Shown: positions 23,401 to 39,321, counted from the stretch's first letter. The stretch: DNA of 64,000 bases from Coffea arabica (GCF_036785885.1 NC_092317.1:8372501-8436500), one strand, 5' to 3'. Numbers and translations: made by a program. The notes: a model not told the origin generated them from the letters alone.

Positions 23401-26400
23401 CACTTAAGTCTTTGAGTTTCAAAATGATTAACTCATTGGTTGAGGAAACCTATTCCGGTGCAAAAGCGAACACACAAGTGGAAACGACCAAAACCCATTA
23501 CCCCTAGAGGGGTTTATCGTTCTGATTTCGATTCCCAATCCAGAATACTAACAAACACTTCCTTTTATGTTTTTGATTAGTGGTTGATTATGATTACCGA
23601 GTGCACATCTCACGTTTGTATTTACTTCATAAGAATGATTGCAAGAGCACGTTGTTGAGAAAAAGGTCGGCACTAATTACTAATTGTGTTACTACCTTTT
23701 TTCTGTTATTTGTAGGTGCAAAGGAACCTTGACTTGGAACTAGAACTACATTTTATTACATTACATCATTTGGAACTGCTAAGTTCTGATTTGTTACTTG
23801 AAAAAGAAAATCCAAAACAAAACATGGCCGACCAAATAATCAAGCAGAAATTTGTCCTTATTAGCAAATACTAACTAATCCGTAGCGCGTTACCCATCTC
23901 CCTCAGCCTCGAGTACAAAAATTAAAGGTGGCAACGGGGCAGGGTTGGGACGGGGGAAGTATCCCTCGCCTCGCCCTTCGCCCCATTGTCAAATAACTCC
24001 CTCTCTCACCTTCCGGTCTCCTACCCCGTCTCGTTTCTCCTACGGTCTCTCCCGCGAGAAAATAAATCAACTTATCATATTCAACAATCTGCTCATATAT
24101 AAGATAATTTTATCATTGATTTTATTTTAACATATTCAATAAACACATACTCAAGTATTAAATCTTAGATCATTCAATAAGTTACAAATACTAATAATTA
24201 AAGAAAATTAGCAACTTGTCAATATCATGAAAATGAAATTAAAACATCCGACTGAAATGTAATAGCATCAAGTCACAATTGTATGTTCACTTACAGAAAT
24301 ACAATTGTAAAAAACACTAAGGGTCTGTTTGATAACATAAAAAAGTGCTGAATCTGAACTTTTTCAGACATTTAGATGTTTTGAGTGTTTGATAAATGAA
24401 AATCCATTTGCTGAACTTGTTAAGTAGTGCTGAACTTGTATGTATTTTTTTCAGCACAAGAATCCTAACTGAATGCTTAATTCTTATAAAAATCAATAGA
24501 ATTACTTCAACTACCTTATCTTATCTACCAAATCTACCCTTGTTTGTTAATTATGTTCAAAATTTTTATCTAATTAAACAACCTAATATTCTCTATCTAA
24601 TGATTTTCTATTTCTTTTTTCTCCCTTTTGAATGACTTTCACATATTCTCCATACTCCTTATATAATATATTTCATTTTTTATATTAATTTGTTTTAAAA
24701 ATAAATATTGTCATTTTCATACCTAACATTTTTAGCTAATTAAATCATAGGTTCTATTTCTTTTTTGGATGAAAAGATATAAGGGCAAAATTATCAAACT
24801 TAACTTATTAAGCATTTAGTTATAAATGTTTATCAAATAGTATAAATAGGTTAAGCATTAAAATTCAGACATTCATATATTTCTTTTCAGTGCTTAAAAT
24901 TCAGCAAATTAATTGTTTCAATATTCAAATTTCAAAATTCAGACTTCAGAATTCAGATTCAGTTTTATCAAATGGAACCTAAATAAAATTAACAAACTGT
25001 CAAGACGGAAACCTTATTAGTTTACATTTAGTCTGAATAGATAATATAGTACTATTAGTTTAGTTACCTTATTAAATAATACATTATTACTTATTAGTCA
25101 TTAGAGGTATACAATTATATTATTAAATATAAAGAATTAGATTATAACTAAATTATTATATATATATAATTTTTTTGTATGCAGAGAACGGGCAGAGGAT
25201 GAGGCAGACGTAAATTGCCCCGCACCCCTCCCCGTTTTAAGACGGGGGGAAATTTTCTCCCTGCACCTCCACCTTCACTGCCGCCCCATCCTACTATGAT
25301 AATGCATATCCATTTTTGGTACAATTTTATAGCACAAGGATGTGGTAATTTGGTTTCGATTAGCTCGAGCTCCCACTTAGGGGCGGCAACATTTTCAAAA
25401 CTAATTCAAAAATCGCCAATTCCTTTAAAAGGTAGAATCGAAACGGACTCTTGTAAAAACAGTTATGATTATTGTTCTGGATTCTCCAGTCCTAGTTTAA
25501 GTTTCGATTTCTTTTGATTAGTGTTTTGATTCCTTATAGTTACACTTAATCACTTATGGTTATAAAAATTAATTTTAAAAAAAGATGACAATGAACCTAA
25601 AATAGGGAGAAACTCAATACAATGGAAGTAAAAAAAAAAAATTTATTGTACTATTAGTTGACAAGGAAAAATGATATAAATTCTTTGAAAAAAATACCTC
25701 AGTTATAAAGCATTTTAAATAAAACAAATCCGGACATCTTCAATTAAAATTTTATCCGATTCCATCCAGTTATGTAATTTTTACAACATTTGGTATAAAT
25801 TTATATAATTTGGATATAAACATAAATTTTGTGAATTTATATAATTAATTCACTATTATACTAAAATTGTAGGAATTTATGCCAAAAGTTATAAAAATTA
25901 ACCGAATTAGACTGAATGAATTAGAGAGACCCCTGATGCGAACTGCAAAGCATATCAATTCCTAACCCGTAGCAATCGTCGACCATGGGACAGCAAAAAG
26001 ATTCAACCCAAAATGCATCGGAAAAAAAAAATGGACGGAGAGATACGTGCCTCAACAATCTCCACGTGGGGGAAGCGGGACGTGAACTGCTCAGAGACCT
26101 CCTTTCCCAGCGGCGCACCACCGCATAAAAGTTGGCGCAGGGAACTAAGATCATACTTACTCACCAAATCCGACTTAAGCAACATCACCACTAGCGGCGG
26201 CGCCACGGGCATGTATGTCACCTTATACTTTTCCACCGCCTCAAGCATCTTTTCAAAATCAAACCCCCTCAACCAAATCGCTGTCTCGCCCAACGCCGCA
26301 GCCTTTATTGGCCCAAAAAACCCGTAAACGTGAAACATCGGCAAGAAAAACAGCATCACCTGACGAGGAAGATCTTCAGCATTATCTTTACCGCTTTCGT

Positions 26401-27094
26401 ATCTGTTATAGTAAAAACCAGCTAACGTGGCTATTAAGCAACGGTGGGATAACTCCACCCCTTTGACTCGTCCAGTTGTACCGGACGAGTAAAGTATAAC
26501 GGCCGTGTCATTTTGGCTGATGACACGGCCGGCATGCTTACCCACCACTCCACTGCCAGTGGTGGTGTCCGAGAGCATGGATTGAAATTGCGGCTGGTCT
26601 ACAAAGACACTATTGATAGATTTTAAAGTTTCCGGGAACTTGTGACAGAGGGAGGAAGTGGTGAATACAATGCTGGGTTTGGTGAGTTGGAGCATGTGGG
26701 TCAACTCGGAGGTGGAGGAGAGAGGGTTGGCAGGGGAGACGATAATGCCGAGGGAGAGGAGGGAGAAGTAGAGAACTGGGACATGGAGGGATGGAGGGCA
26801 GAAAATGAAGGCAACGTCGTTTTGGGAGAGGGAAGGGAAATGGGACTGGAGGGACAAGGAGAGGGACTGAACTTGGTTGAGGAAGTCCGCGTAAGAGATT
26901 CGGTGGTCGGTGGCGGAGTCAATGAGGAACGGGGTGGTGGGAGTGGTGGAAGCATGGAGGAGGGAGAGAGTGTACTCAGTAATGGAAATTGGCTCAGAAG
27001 GTGGTGGTAATGGAACTGGTGGTCTAAGGCTGTGGAAGATTTTCGTCTCTGAGCAAAGCCCATTTCTGGGGTCTATTTTTGGTGCTTTCGCCAT
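20401..27094 (-). CDS. 4-coumarate--CoA ligase-like protein (4CLL9-type, peroxisomal)
   Basis: Acyl-activating enzyme that adenylates a carboxylic acid and transfers it to CoA. Exons, 5' to 3': 27094-26051, 22475-22286, 21314-21169, 21051-20984, 20867-20765, 20526-20401. They join in frame to 1677 bp, 558 residues, usual for the family. The AMP-binding loop [11 protein letters not shown] is at residues 202-212 and GYGMTE at 349-354. Later exons carry [29 protein letters not shown] and [13 protein letters not shown] with the catalytic lysine. The C-terminus AKL fits a PTS1 peroxisome signal. The N-terminus and exon 2-6 text are closest to Arabidopsis At5g63380 (4CLL9); the substrate is not predictable. 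Intron 1 appears to use a GC donor (GAG|GCACGT), the only join that keeps the frame into GYGMTE. The residue before GYGMTE is then E where most relatives have Q. Introns 2-5 are GT-AG. Confidence 0.9.
23023..23427. repeat. 203 bp tandem duplication in 4CLL intron 1
   Basis: The segment starting GATTGGAGATGCCTATTG occurs at 23023 and 23226. The copies are identical apart from one G in a G run. Each copy contains two occurrences of GGTGTTTGGTACAT. Near identity indicates a recent duplication. Confidence 0.9.
23929..25290. mobile_element. Possible GC-ended DNA transposon remnant, nested
   Basis: A GC-rich start (GGTGGCAACGGGGCAGGG at 23929, followed by GGGACGGGGG) and a GC-rich right part (about 25190-25290, with CCCCGCACCCCTCCCCG and CTGCCGCCCCATCC) resemble the ends of a common plant non-autonomous element whose termini read GTGGCAACGGGGC and its complement. 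The ends pair only loosely here and no target duplication was found. The MITE at 24320-24981 would be nested inside it. Confidence 0.35.
24320..24981. mobile_element. MITE with TAGGGTCTGTTTGATAA-type inverted ends
   Basis: The left end AGGGTCTGTTTGATAA (24320) and the right end TTATCAAATGGAACCTA (to 24981) are imperfect inverted repeats. Subterminal parts also pair (CTGAATCTGAAC against ATTCAGATTCAG). The body contains repeated TGCTGAACTTGT and ATTCAGA motifs and is AT-rich. I found no clean target duplication. The end type resembles non-autonomous hAT elements. Confidence 0.65.
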
Positions 27095-28381
27095 TAACGT
27101 ACGTGTGTTTAGTTTAGTATGTGTTTTAAGTTTTAGCTGGTGGGAGGAAAAGCTGAGTTGTTCTTATTGTGTCTTTTATTTCCTCCATCGCAGTTGTTGT
27201 AGGATTCGAAAGGGATGCCAATATCATTAAAAGTAATACTAATCAATAAGCCGCCGGGATATAATTACCCAAAGATAATACTCTATAACAAGAGAGGACT
27301 TTTTTAGGATATTAAATACTTAGCTGATAGCTGGTTTGAGATCCTTAACATGGCCGGTGGACTTCTTTTTAGGATATCAAATGTTTGAGTTGATAGCTGG
27401 TTAAAGAGGGCTGTTAACATGGCTGCTGCGCCGGGGAATCAGGCAGGTACGACTCGTGGAGGTATAATTGTGTAAGATTATTGCACTAGTCACATGTTTA
27501 GTTATATAATTACATTATCTTGTTGTATGGGAATTCTATATTTTTTTTATTTGTTAAAGATGTGATTTTTGTTTGTAGTAGTTGATTTGGGCATCATGCG
27601 AGGGTACCCGAATTTTTTTATTCGATTGAGTTTTGCAGGGATTTGGTGAAAAATGTGTCTTAGTAATTGAAGTTTTGCAGGGATTTGTACTAGTTTCATG
27701 TATTCAGATTCATAGATAAGGTACATTTACACAAGGCCTTATGAAGTTTGTCCGCAGGCCATCAAAAGCCAGCAAGAGCTAGTTAACCTTGACCAAAGAA
27801 TTGTTCTAGCTACCAGACACAGAGTGCATGGAGATGAGGCTTTAACATTGACAAAAGTATCAAGAAGTCGATGCTATAACATTGGCTAGGCAAAAGATGG
27901 TATCCATAAAGCGCGATTGTCATGGTTGAAAGTTGATTTACCCTACCTTTGCTTATTTGGCTGGGGTGTTGTTGCTTGCAGGTGGCTTCCTGTCGATGTT
28001 GGTGGCTCAATGGTTTCTGCGGTTGTTGCGGGAGTGCCTTCAGGTGAGAAGGAAGTAGAAGGGGCTCAAAGAGGTGGTCAGGCTATAGTGTCAACCAGGC
28101 AACTGATTCTTTTTCATTTTTTGGACTCAGTTGTTGTTGGAGTAATGGAGCCTAAGATGGTGATGCTTCATGTTTGATTTGCTGGAAGCAGTAGTAGTAC
28201 AGCTTTAGTTGGTACTTGGTAGGCATGCTGTTATGGTGTATTCTGTCATTATATTATTGTTTCCTAGAGGAGGATTGAGTAAATTTCCTCACTTGGAGGC
28301 AGTACATCGATCTCTTTTGCAAGTCTTTCGTTGGCATTAGGCAGATCTGGTTGTTCATTCTGTAGTAGATTTTTATTTCAT
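27095..28381. other. Intergenic: 4CLL promoter side, short repeat, possible decayed exon
   Basis: Upstream of the 4CLL start. A segment with GATAGCTGGTT followed by TTAACATGGC occurs twice, about 65 bp apart (near 27329-27353 and 27394-27422). After a TCCGCAG acceptor-like site, 27757-27858 is open on the plus strand (AIKSQQELVNLDQRIVLATR, then HRVHGDEALTLTK) before a stop. I do not recognise it, and could not link it in frame to the upstream ATGGCTGCTGCG (27418). It may be a decayed gene or chance. Confidence 0.35.
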
Positions 28382-28389
28382 CAAATAAT

Positions 28390-28746
28390 CATGGTTCGCC
28401 GTCGGGTAGCGGTCGCATCATGATCTCAGTTGTTCCATATCTGTCGCAGCATATCGATTGAATATCGGATGATACACACATTATAGCACAAAAAAATTTT
28501 CAAAAAATCTGAAAAATTTACTAAAATTAGAAAATACCAAAAAATGCACAATCTGAAAAAATATCCAAGTCGACTTCAAGTAAATTCGGATATATCAGCC
28601 GATATCACACATCACGGATTCAAATTGGTTAATATCGGCTGAATCAAAACGAGTCACCGTGGATATGGTAATATCTGCGATTCAGGAATCAGTTCCGGCT
28701 ACGACTCGGCTGATTCATATCGGAATCGCCAATATTGTTAATCATG
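28390..28746. mobile_element. hAT-like MITE with 8-bp target duplication CAAATAAT
   Basis: A 357 bp segment is flanked by identical 8-bp sequences CAAATAAT (28382-28389 and 28747-28754). Its ends read CATGGTT and AATCATG, a short imperfect inverted repeat. The interior is rich in repeated ATATCGG and GATTCA motifs. An 8-bp duplication with short terminal repeats fits the hAT superfamily. Confidence 0.75.
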
Positions 28747-28754
28747 CAAATAAT

Positions 28755-30465
28755 TGAAGTTATAAAATTCATTGAGAAAAGTTTTCGACTGTGACAATAT
28801 TTCCTTTTGTGCCATCAGTAGTATATCATCTGTGCCAATCTGTAATTATCTGATAAGCATGTTGATCTTCAATTATTGCTGTGAACATGCCAGTGGCATC
28901 AGAAATATTAATGAGGAACCTTAACCTGCAGTTTCATTGTTGAATCTGAATTAGTGGGATTATGGATAAAAAATGAACCTTAACCTTAATGTTAACCTGT
29001 ATTTTCTACAACAGAAAATGAATAATCCTCGAAATGAACTTGTGATTCTTTGGCTTCCATAAAAAGCACAAGATAACCATTAGGACAAGACAATCAATTT
29101 GAGCAAGAGAATAATTAGCCGATGAAAACGTTGAAGACATGAGCAATGAATAGGTAGAAGAATGAACCATAACTTGCATGCCAAGCATATATATGAGGAT
29201 AATTTGCCCAAACCTATTGAAACGACTTGAGTAATTAAGTGATCTTACTATGGTTGGGACTTTGGAAAAGTGAGATTGCAGTGATGGCAAGTAAACTGGA
29301 AATTTGCAAGCGCTCCAGTTGGTTTTTTGCAATTTTGTCCTGGACACATGAGAATGTAGAATTGGAGCTATGGGTGCACTACATATGGAGCTATGTAGAA
29401 TTGTTGCTTGAATCCAAAAAGGCTTTGCCTATCAATAAACTCAAACATTTATTATTGTTAGGATAGGATATGCCATATGTTGGTGTAATGTTTTATATAA
29501 ATTTGCATATCAAATATTGTAAAATGTACAACAGTCCAGCAGAATTATGCCGGACCATTACCGCGGTTGTGCCCGCTGTATTTTGTTGTTTTGTTTGTCG
29601 TGGTTTCTGGTCACTCTTGGTTTCGAAAACCATATGAAATGGTACGATTCTATATTCACAACAATTCCTGTAATCTCTATAAACCGAGCACAGCCTCAAG
29701 ACAAAACCGAAAAGCGAATTGAAGGTGTCTCCCGCAGGGAAATTGGCTGATGGGGAAGAGTAGAGAGGGATTTTGGCGCAGAGAAAAGAGGTATGAGCAA
29801 CATACAATATGACAGTTGGATCAAATTTTCCAAGCAAGCTGTCACAGAGTTGTTTCTGATTGGAAAGCCCTTTACCAAGAAGGATTAATGTAGCAGCTCA
29901 GTTGTTAGCAAGAAATGCTTGTTCTATATTAGATACTTGTGTCTGGAGAGGTTCCTGATTTTGTCATCTCTGTTCTTGATGCAGATTCATTATGTTGATC
30001 AATAAAATTCCTTTGGTATTTCTGTCAAACAAACAAAAGAAAGAAAGACCATTGCTCCTTGCCTTCTTTAAGAAAAGCAAAATAGTGTATAAAGCTTCAA
30101 GGAGTATCGTAACACAAACCCCGCTGCCTCCTCTCCATCTCCGCTTCTTAAGTCTCACCTCTCCTCTGCCGGAAAAAAAAACAAAAGGGAAATCTTAAAG
30201 AAATTTTTAGTTGAAGTGAAATTGTATATGTTGGCAACCAAAAGGTTTACGAGTTTGAACTTGCATTTTGCTAGCTTCTTCATCATTTCTATAAGATAAA
30301 TATAGAAATGGTTATACAGTCATATGGATACATCAGTACATATAAGATAAAGAATGTTGCTTCTGTTCTGTGCATTTTATTGTCTACAAATGGTTTAAAC
30401 AGTTGCAAGAATGAGGATCGCCTCGAATGCTACATATGCATATAGACATAAAACGTAGATCCAGA
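28755..30465. other. Intergenic sequence, no gene recognised
   Basis: Several open frames of 60-114 codons occur but none resembles a known protein and none has supporting splice structure. The part next to 30465 should include the MPC1 3' UTR. Confidence 0.5.
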
Positions 30466-31707
30466 TCACTGAGATGTTGTAGGCTTGTCTTCTTTGTGCT
30501 GTAAGTACCTACAAAAAGAACCAGACGCAAAGATACAAATAAGCAATTTCCTGTCTTAACGAAAATCAGAGTACAGTAGATATAAGCGATGGATGCCTCC
30601 AGTTGGTTATTTACTGCTCTAGAAATAAGCCAAAAACTGGAAAGATGCAGTAACAGGTATCAATCTGAAGAATTTCGAAATTCCTCTCAGCAACTCAAGC
30701 AGGGAGAGAACTGGTTTTTCTCAAACATTTACAGTTCCTTTTTCCATTTTTGTGCTAATTATTTTCTTCCACTCCCTTATTTGCCCCACATCATGCAACT
30801 ATTTTGGCTAGACAGACGCCACAGTGAAGTGTGCACTGTGGAAGTGAAGGTGAAGCCATCATGAATGTTGTCACAATCTAATCAAAGCTTGAGCAAACTT
30901 CTCAAGCTTCCTCTTTTAAGGTAAAAATATAAAATGTAATTGGATTTCTAGAAATGATTTGGAAACACAAAACCATTGAAGCATTTGGTAGCAGGCATCA
31001 TTTTTACTTCCTGTTAGTGATGCTTTTTAACAACAAAATGCTACTTCAGACAAAAGGACAGACAGAATTGTGGCAGTTGGACAGACTATGCTAAAAAAGA
31101 AGCTGATGGTACCAGGAAAAAAAAAACCCCAAGGAAATAATGCTGATTAAAGACACAAAGATCGTCATCAACTGATTTAAGCCTTTCTTTTTGTTATTAG
31201 AAAAAATTAAACCCTCAAATACATACTCACGTACCACTGGCCCTTTGCCCAACGAGATAGCTGATATAGTTGCACACATTCATTCGAGGCATGAGTCACC
31301 ATAAGAAAATGGTTCCGTGGCCGTACCACCCAAGCAAACCTCATAAACAATGCCGAATATACGCACAGCACTGCAGAATGATGAAATGCACAAAGATATC
31401 AGAGCCCAACTCCAGAAAGTCTTCCCTTTGATTAGAAAAATATATATATATCTAGAAAAACCTCCTGTCATTTGGCCAGATATCAATTCTGGGGGTTTCT
31501 GCGTGTCAGCTAATCCCTGTCAAAACCATTAGGCTCAGGCTAAATGCATATTTGACTACCATAAACTTAAGGAATTGTGCATTGGATATGATATTTCACA
31601 GGAGAGAAGCATACTGCAAGAATGAATCCCCAGTTGCTTACAGGACCCCAGAAGTGTGTCGTCTTGGGGCCAACAGGGCTGTTCAAGAATGCTCGAAATG
31701 ATGCCAT
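30466..31707 (-). CDS. MPC1: Mitochondrial pyruvate carrier 1
   Basis: Subunit of the inner-membrane carrier that imports pyruvate into mitochondria, normally as a heteromer with an MPC2-type partner. Coding exons, 5' to 3': 31707-31615, 31516-31462, 31370-31235, 30508-30466, giving 327 bp and 108 residues, the usual size. The family block NSPVGPKTTHFWGP is at residues 9-22, followed by LADTQKPPELISGQMTG, then CVYSALFMRFAWVVRPRN and HASNECVQLYQLSRW. The last exon adds WYLQHKEDKPTTSQ, parallel to the hydrophilic tail of the Arabidopsis protein. The start sits in an exon with about 22 bp of 5' UTR after a TTGCAG acceptor (31730-31735), so a 5' UTR intron is likely. A donor AAAG|GTATGT near 32252 could end the upstream UTR exon. 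The exon 3 donor is a tandem GTACGTGAGT; the first GT gives the conserved tail. Confidence 0.92.
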
Positions 31708-31729
31708 ATTCACTTTGTCCAGAAATCCA

Positions 31730-32809
31730 CTGCAATTAATTGTTGCAAGATATAACGACGCCAGACATTTGAAGCCAAATTGACATGGCAAAACTTAGTC
31801 AATTACCACCACAGAAGAAAATATCAGCTGAAATAAATAAGGAAGAGGAAGATTGTAATCCTAGGAAACATACTAGTAATATTTTTAGGAAGACATGCAT
31901 GATTGAAGATCATAACTGCTGAAATTGGAAATTTAGTAGGATAACTGGTTCAGTTTATTCCTCTGCTTAGGTGGATACTGATGTTGGATCAAGTAGTAAG
32001 CCACAACATGATAATGATCCGAGATTTTTTAAAGTTGAAGACTTAAAACACCTGATAATATCCCGAAGCAGATGATATACATAAATACACCTAAATATCC
32101 AATTGCAAAAATTAGTCATGGATAAAGCAAGACATAAGCAATGAAATCAAGAGTAGATTCCAAAAAAAAGGCTGCATAAGACTTGATATACATCAACTGA
32201 GTTGGAAAAAAGAAAAGGAAAATGAAATGGAAGGTCTAGAACTGAACATACCTTTAAAGTTTGCAGAGGGATGTTCAAAAGAAGACTGTGCAAGAAGTGA
32301 AAAATGCAGGGACTGGGGGGGAAGGTGGACTCATTTTTGTTCCAAGTATAGTGGAGTTATTGGGGGTTTCGGTCAGATGAGACCATCCGACGTGGATAAG
32401 GGTAGGAGCGGTCATCAGATGGATCGCTTCTGAGCTGTTCATGGTTAAAATTTGATCTAAAAAAATTGTACGATCCAAATTACTTTTTGTATCTCATTTT
32501 TTATAATATGTATGGGACTCACAAAAATTATTTTAAAATTATATATTGTGCAAACAAAATTACGCGCTGTATAAATAAAATTACGCGACGTGTAAAATAC
32601 ATAAAATCGGTAGGAGCAGTTGCAGGTGATGTGATGTGGACTACAATATTGTCCTACTAAGATTGTCAAGTCATTCACGCATATCCATGTCGAAAAGTTT
32701 ATAGATCTATCTTTTGAGGTATTTAATCAATTCAATCGATTCGAAGCAACATTATATTATTATTATTATTATAAGCTGTCCTAATTAGAACGTGGTCATT
32801 CATAGAGGG
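31730..32809. other. MPC1 upstream region
   Basis: Probably holds the MPC1 5' UTR intron, a non-coding first exon whose minus-strand 3' end may be 32253 (AAAG|GTATGT), and the promoter. No other gene was seen. Confidence 0.4.
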
Positions 32810-33143
32810 GGTTAATTTCACTTTGCGCCCTTTAACAATACCCGAGTTCTCATTTTGGTTCTTAAATTTTAAAATGGGATATTTTAATTTCTAAATTATA
32901 AAATTTATTGTACTTAAGTTTCGAAAATATAGAATCTGTCTATTTTAATTCCTAAAGTATAGAATTTATCCCAATTTAGTCCCTAAAATATACCTACTTA
33001 GGCATAAAATCTGTCCCACTTCCTTAATGAAATTACTCGAATGTGACAAATTTTATAATTTAGAGACTAAAGTGTCCCCTTTTAAATTTAAAGACTAAAG
33101 TGAAAATTTAGATATAATTAAAGGGTGTAAAGTGGAATTAACC
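32810..33143. mobile_element. MITE, GGTTAATTTCACTTTGCGCCC-ended, copy 1
   Basis: The left end GGTTAATTTCACTTTGCG and the right end GTAAAGTGGAATTAACC are inverted repeats with few mismatches, extending inward through CCCTTTAA and TTAAAGGGTG. The interior is AT-rich with repeated ATATAGAATCTGTC and TTTTAATT motifs. No target duplication was found. A related copy lies near 38988-39321. Confidence 0.7.
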
Positions 33144-34148
33144 TTTTAAAGAGTCTATGCCTTGGAGGCCTCAAATTGCAGCAGCCACGAAACCCTCGAC
33201 GCCTTAACTGATAGAATAAGACACACGTTACTATATTTAAAGTTTATCTACTTTAGCATTTGAAAACACATATTCAAATTTATTACATTCTTATATTTAG
33301 ATACTTTCTCAGATTAGTCTCACTTTTGAAAAAAAAAAAAAAATGTTTCCCTAAAATATAGAATCTGTCCAACCTTCATCTCTGCGTCACACTTTTGCAA
33401 ATGCCATAGTCAGCCACCATCAAACCCCACTTTCCTAATTTTGAAATGTTTCCAAATGGACCATACCACGCCTTTTCAAAAGTTTCCCGACTAGTGCTTC
33501 TTTGCCTCACATGAATAAAAAAATGCACCACCCATGGAAATACGGCAGCATTTCCCTTTATTATGTTCATGGTGTTAAATAATATAAAATGAACCTTTTT
33601 TTTTTTTTTACAGAAAGTTAACTTCCTTGGATTGCCATTTTTATTCCCAAAAAACGTTTTACGTTTTGCTTCAACAAACTTTTCAAGAAACAAACTTTTC
33701 AATCACCTGTTTGAACATATTTTTCACTCACTATTTCCCTCACATGCATCAAATAATTACAATATATTTTTCTACAAAAACTCCAGAAAATAACAATCGA
33801 ATTTGGGGTGTCGAGGTCAATTCCACTTGTAAACAAGGTCAATGAGACAAAAGTAAAACGGCCCAAGCCCCATTTCCCACAAGAGCATAACTCCATTGAA
33901 TGATTCGAAACAATGCAATACAATGGAACATAATCCTCTGGAAAAATGTCTACATTTATTTTATAACTCAAGAGTAAGAAGCTCTTCCAAAGCTATTTCC
34001 GAAGCGTGCTTAGCGTTAAAAAGGCAAAAACCCCACGCAGGAAGCAGGTCCGTCAGTAACTGAATGATGTATTTTATCTATGTGACCAAAATCCACATAA
34101 ACAGAAGTTCAATGTTTAGTCAACAGAAAAACTCAGCAGCCTCTTCAA
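33144..34148. other. Intergenic and ADK 3' UTR
   Basis: AT-rich sequence. 33630-33810 (with TTTTTCTACAAAAACTCCAGAAAATAACAATC) resembles 39376-39490, so a second dispersed repeat family is shared by the two sides of the adenylate kinase gene. The last few hundred bases should be the kinase 3' UTR. Confidence 0.45.
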
Positions 34149-38409
<4,261 letters not shown>

Positions 38410-38987
38410 TTTTTTTTTTCAGATCTTGCTCTTTTTTGGCCCTTGGGTTGTTGATAAAAGGGCCGACAAATATGAATGTGATAAGAAGGTTCAGTAGCAG
38501 AAAACTAGTAAAAGAAGAAGAAGAAAGGAGTTAGGAGGAAGTGTCGTCGTGATTGGTGAGCTGTGGCGGGTAGGTGCGGACCTTCCAACGCTTTGACGTT
38601 AGTAATAAGCAGAGAAAAGAAAGAAGTTGAGGGGTGGGTGAATAGAGCGAGGGGGGAAAACAGGGCATTGTGCTTTCCTGCGGCATGTTTGGATTCCCTA
38701 GGTCTTTGTATGTGAAAAGACTTTCATGGCCTTGTGTACCCTTTCCAATTACCCTTTTTAATAGTATTTGATTTTTTTCCTTCTATTTTCATTGTAATAT
38801 ATATATACCCTTTTTAATAGTATTCGATTTTTTCTTCTATTTTCATTCTAATATATATATATGTATGTATGTATGTATAGATATGTATGTATGTTTTCAT
38901 GACAAAAAACAAAACATTAACAAGAAATATGATCCTCTAAAAACTAAGGCATTATATTACATATTTTCACCACAAACAAAACTAATA
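38410..38987. other. ADK promoter side with ~60 bp tandem duplication and GTAT microsatellite
   Basis: CCCTTTTTAATAGTATT followed by a T-rich stretch, CTATTTTCATT and TAATATATATATA occurs twice (from about 38750 and 38809). A (GTAT)n run follows at about 38863-38893. No gene was seen. Confidence 0.7.
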
Positions 38988-39321
38988 TTTCATTAGTATT
39001 GCACTCTTTAATTATACCTAAATTCTACTTTACTTTATAAACTATAAAATAGGACACTTTAATCCTTAAAATATAAAATTTGCTCCACTTAAATAAAATC
39101 ATAAAGTGAGACAAATATTATATTCAAATAGAACAAAATTTTATATTATGAGAACTAAAATGTAACATATTTTATAGTGTAGGGAATTAAAGTAGGAGAA
39201 ATATTATGCACTAAGGACTAAAGTGATGCAAATATTATACTATAAGGACTAGAGTGTCTCATTTTGAATTTTAAGAGTCAAAGCAAAACTTATAATTAAA
39301 GGGTGCAAAATAAAAATAACC
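38988..39321. mobile_element. MITE of the same family as 32810-33143, copy 2
   Basis: The right end (AATTAAAGGGTGCAAAATAA then AATAACC) and the left end (TTGCACTCTTTAATTAT) match the terminal text of copy 1 with more divergence. The interior shares TATAAAATAGGACACTTTAAT-like motifs. The borders are approximate. Confidence 0.5.

Larger units (their letters stand above)
22476..26050 (-). other. Intron 1 of the 4CLL gene (GC-AG, 3.6 kb, repeat-rich)
   Basis: The intron starts GCACGT after GAG at 26051 and ends TTGCAG before 22475. It contains a 203 bp tandem duplication, a MITE and GC-rich segments, listed separately. The conserved exon boundary directly before GYGMTE supports its ends. Confidence 0.75.

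Noticed and set aside
24320-24981. Target duplication for the intron MITE
   Set aside because: The flanks (CACTA on the left, AATAAAAT on the right) do not match at any length I tried.
26642-27010. 122-codon plus-strand frame rich in G and E
   Set aside because: It is antisense to exon 1 of the 4CL-like gene, whose minus-strand product has clear family motifs.
30395-30508. A separate small membrane-protein gene
   Set aside because: The hydrophobic frame overlaps the last MPC1 exon, has no start codon of its own, and the MPC1 frame matches the conserved tail. I kept it only as a possible alternative splice product.
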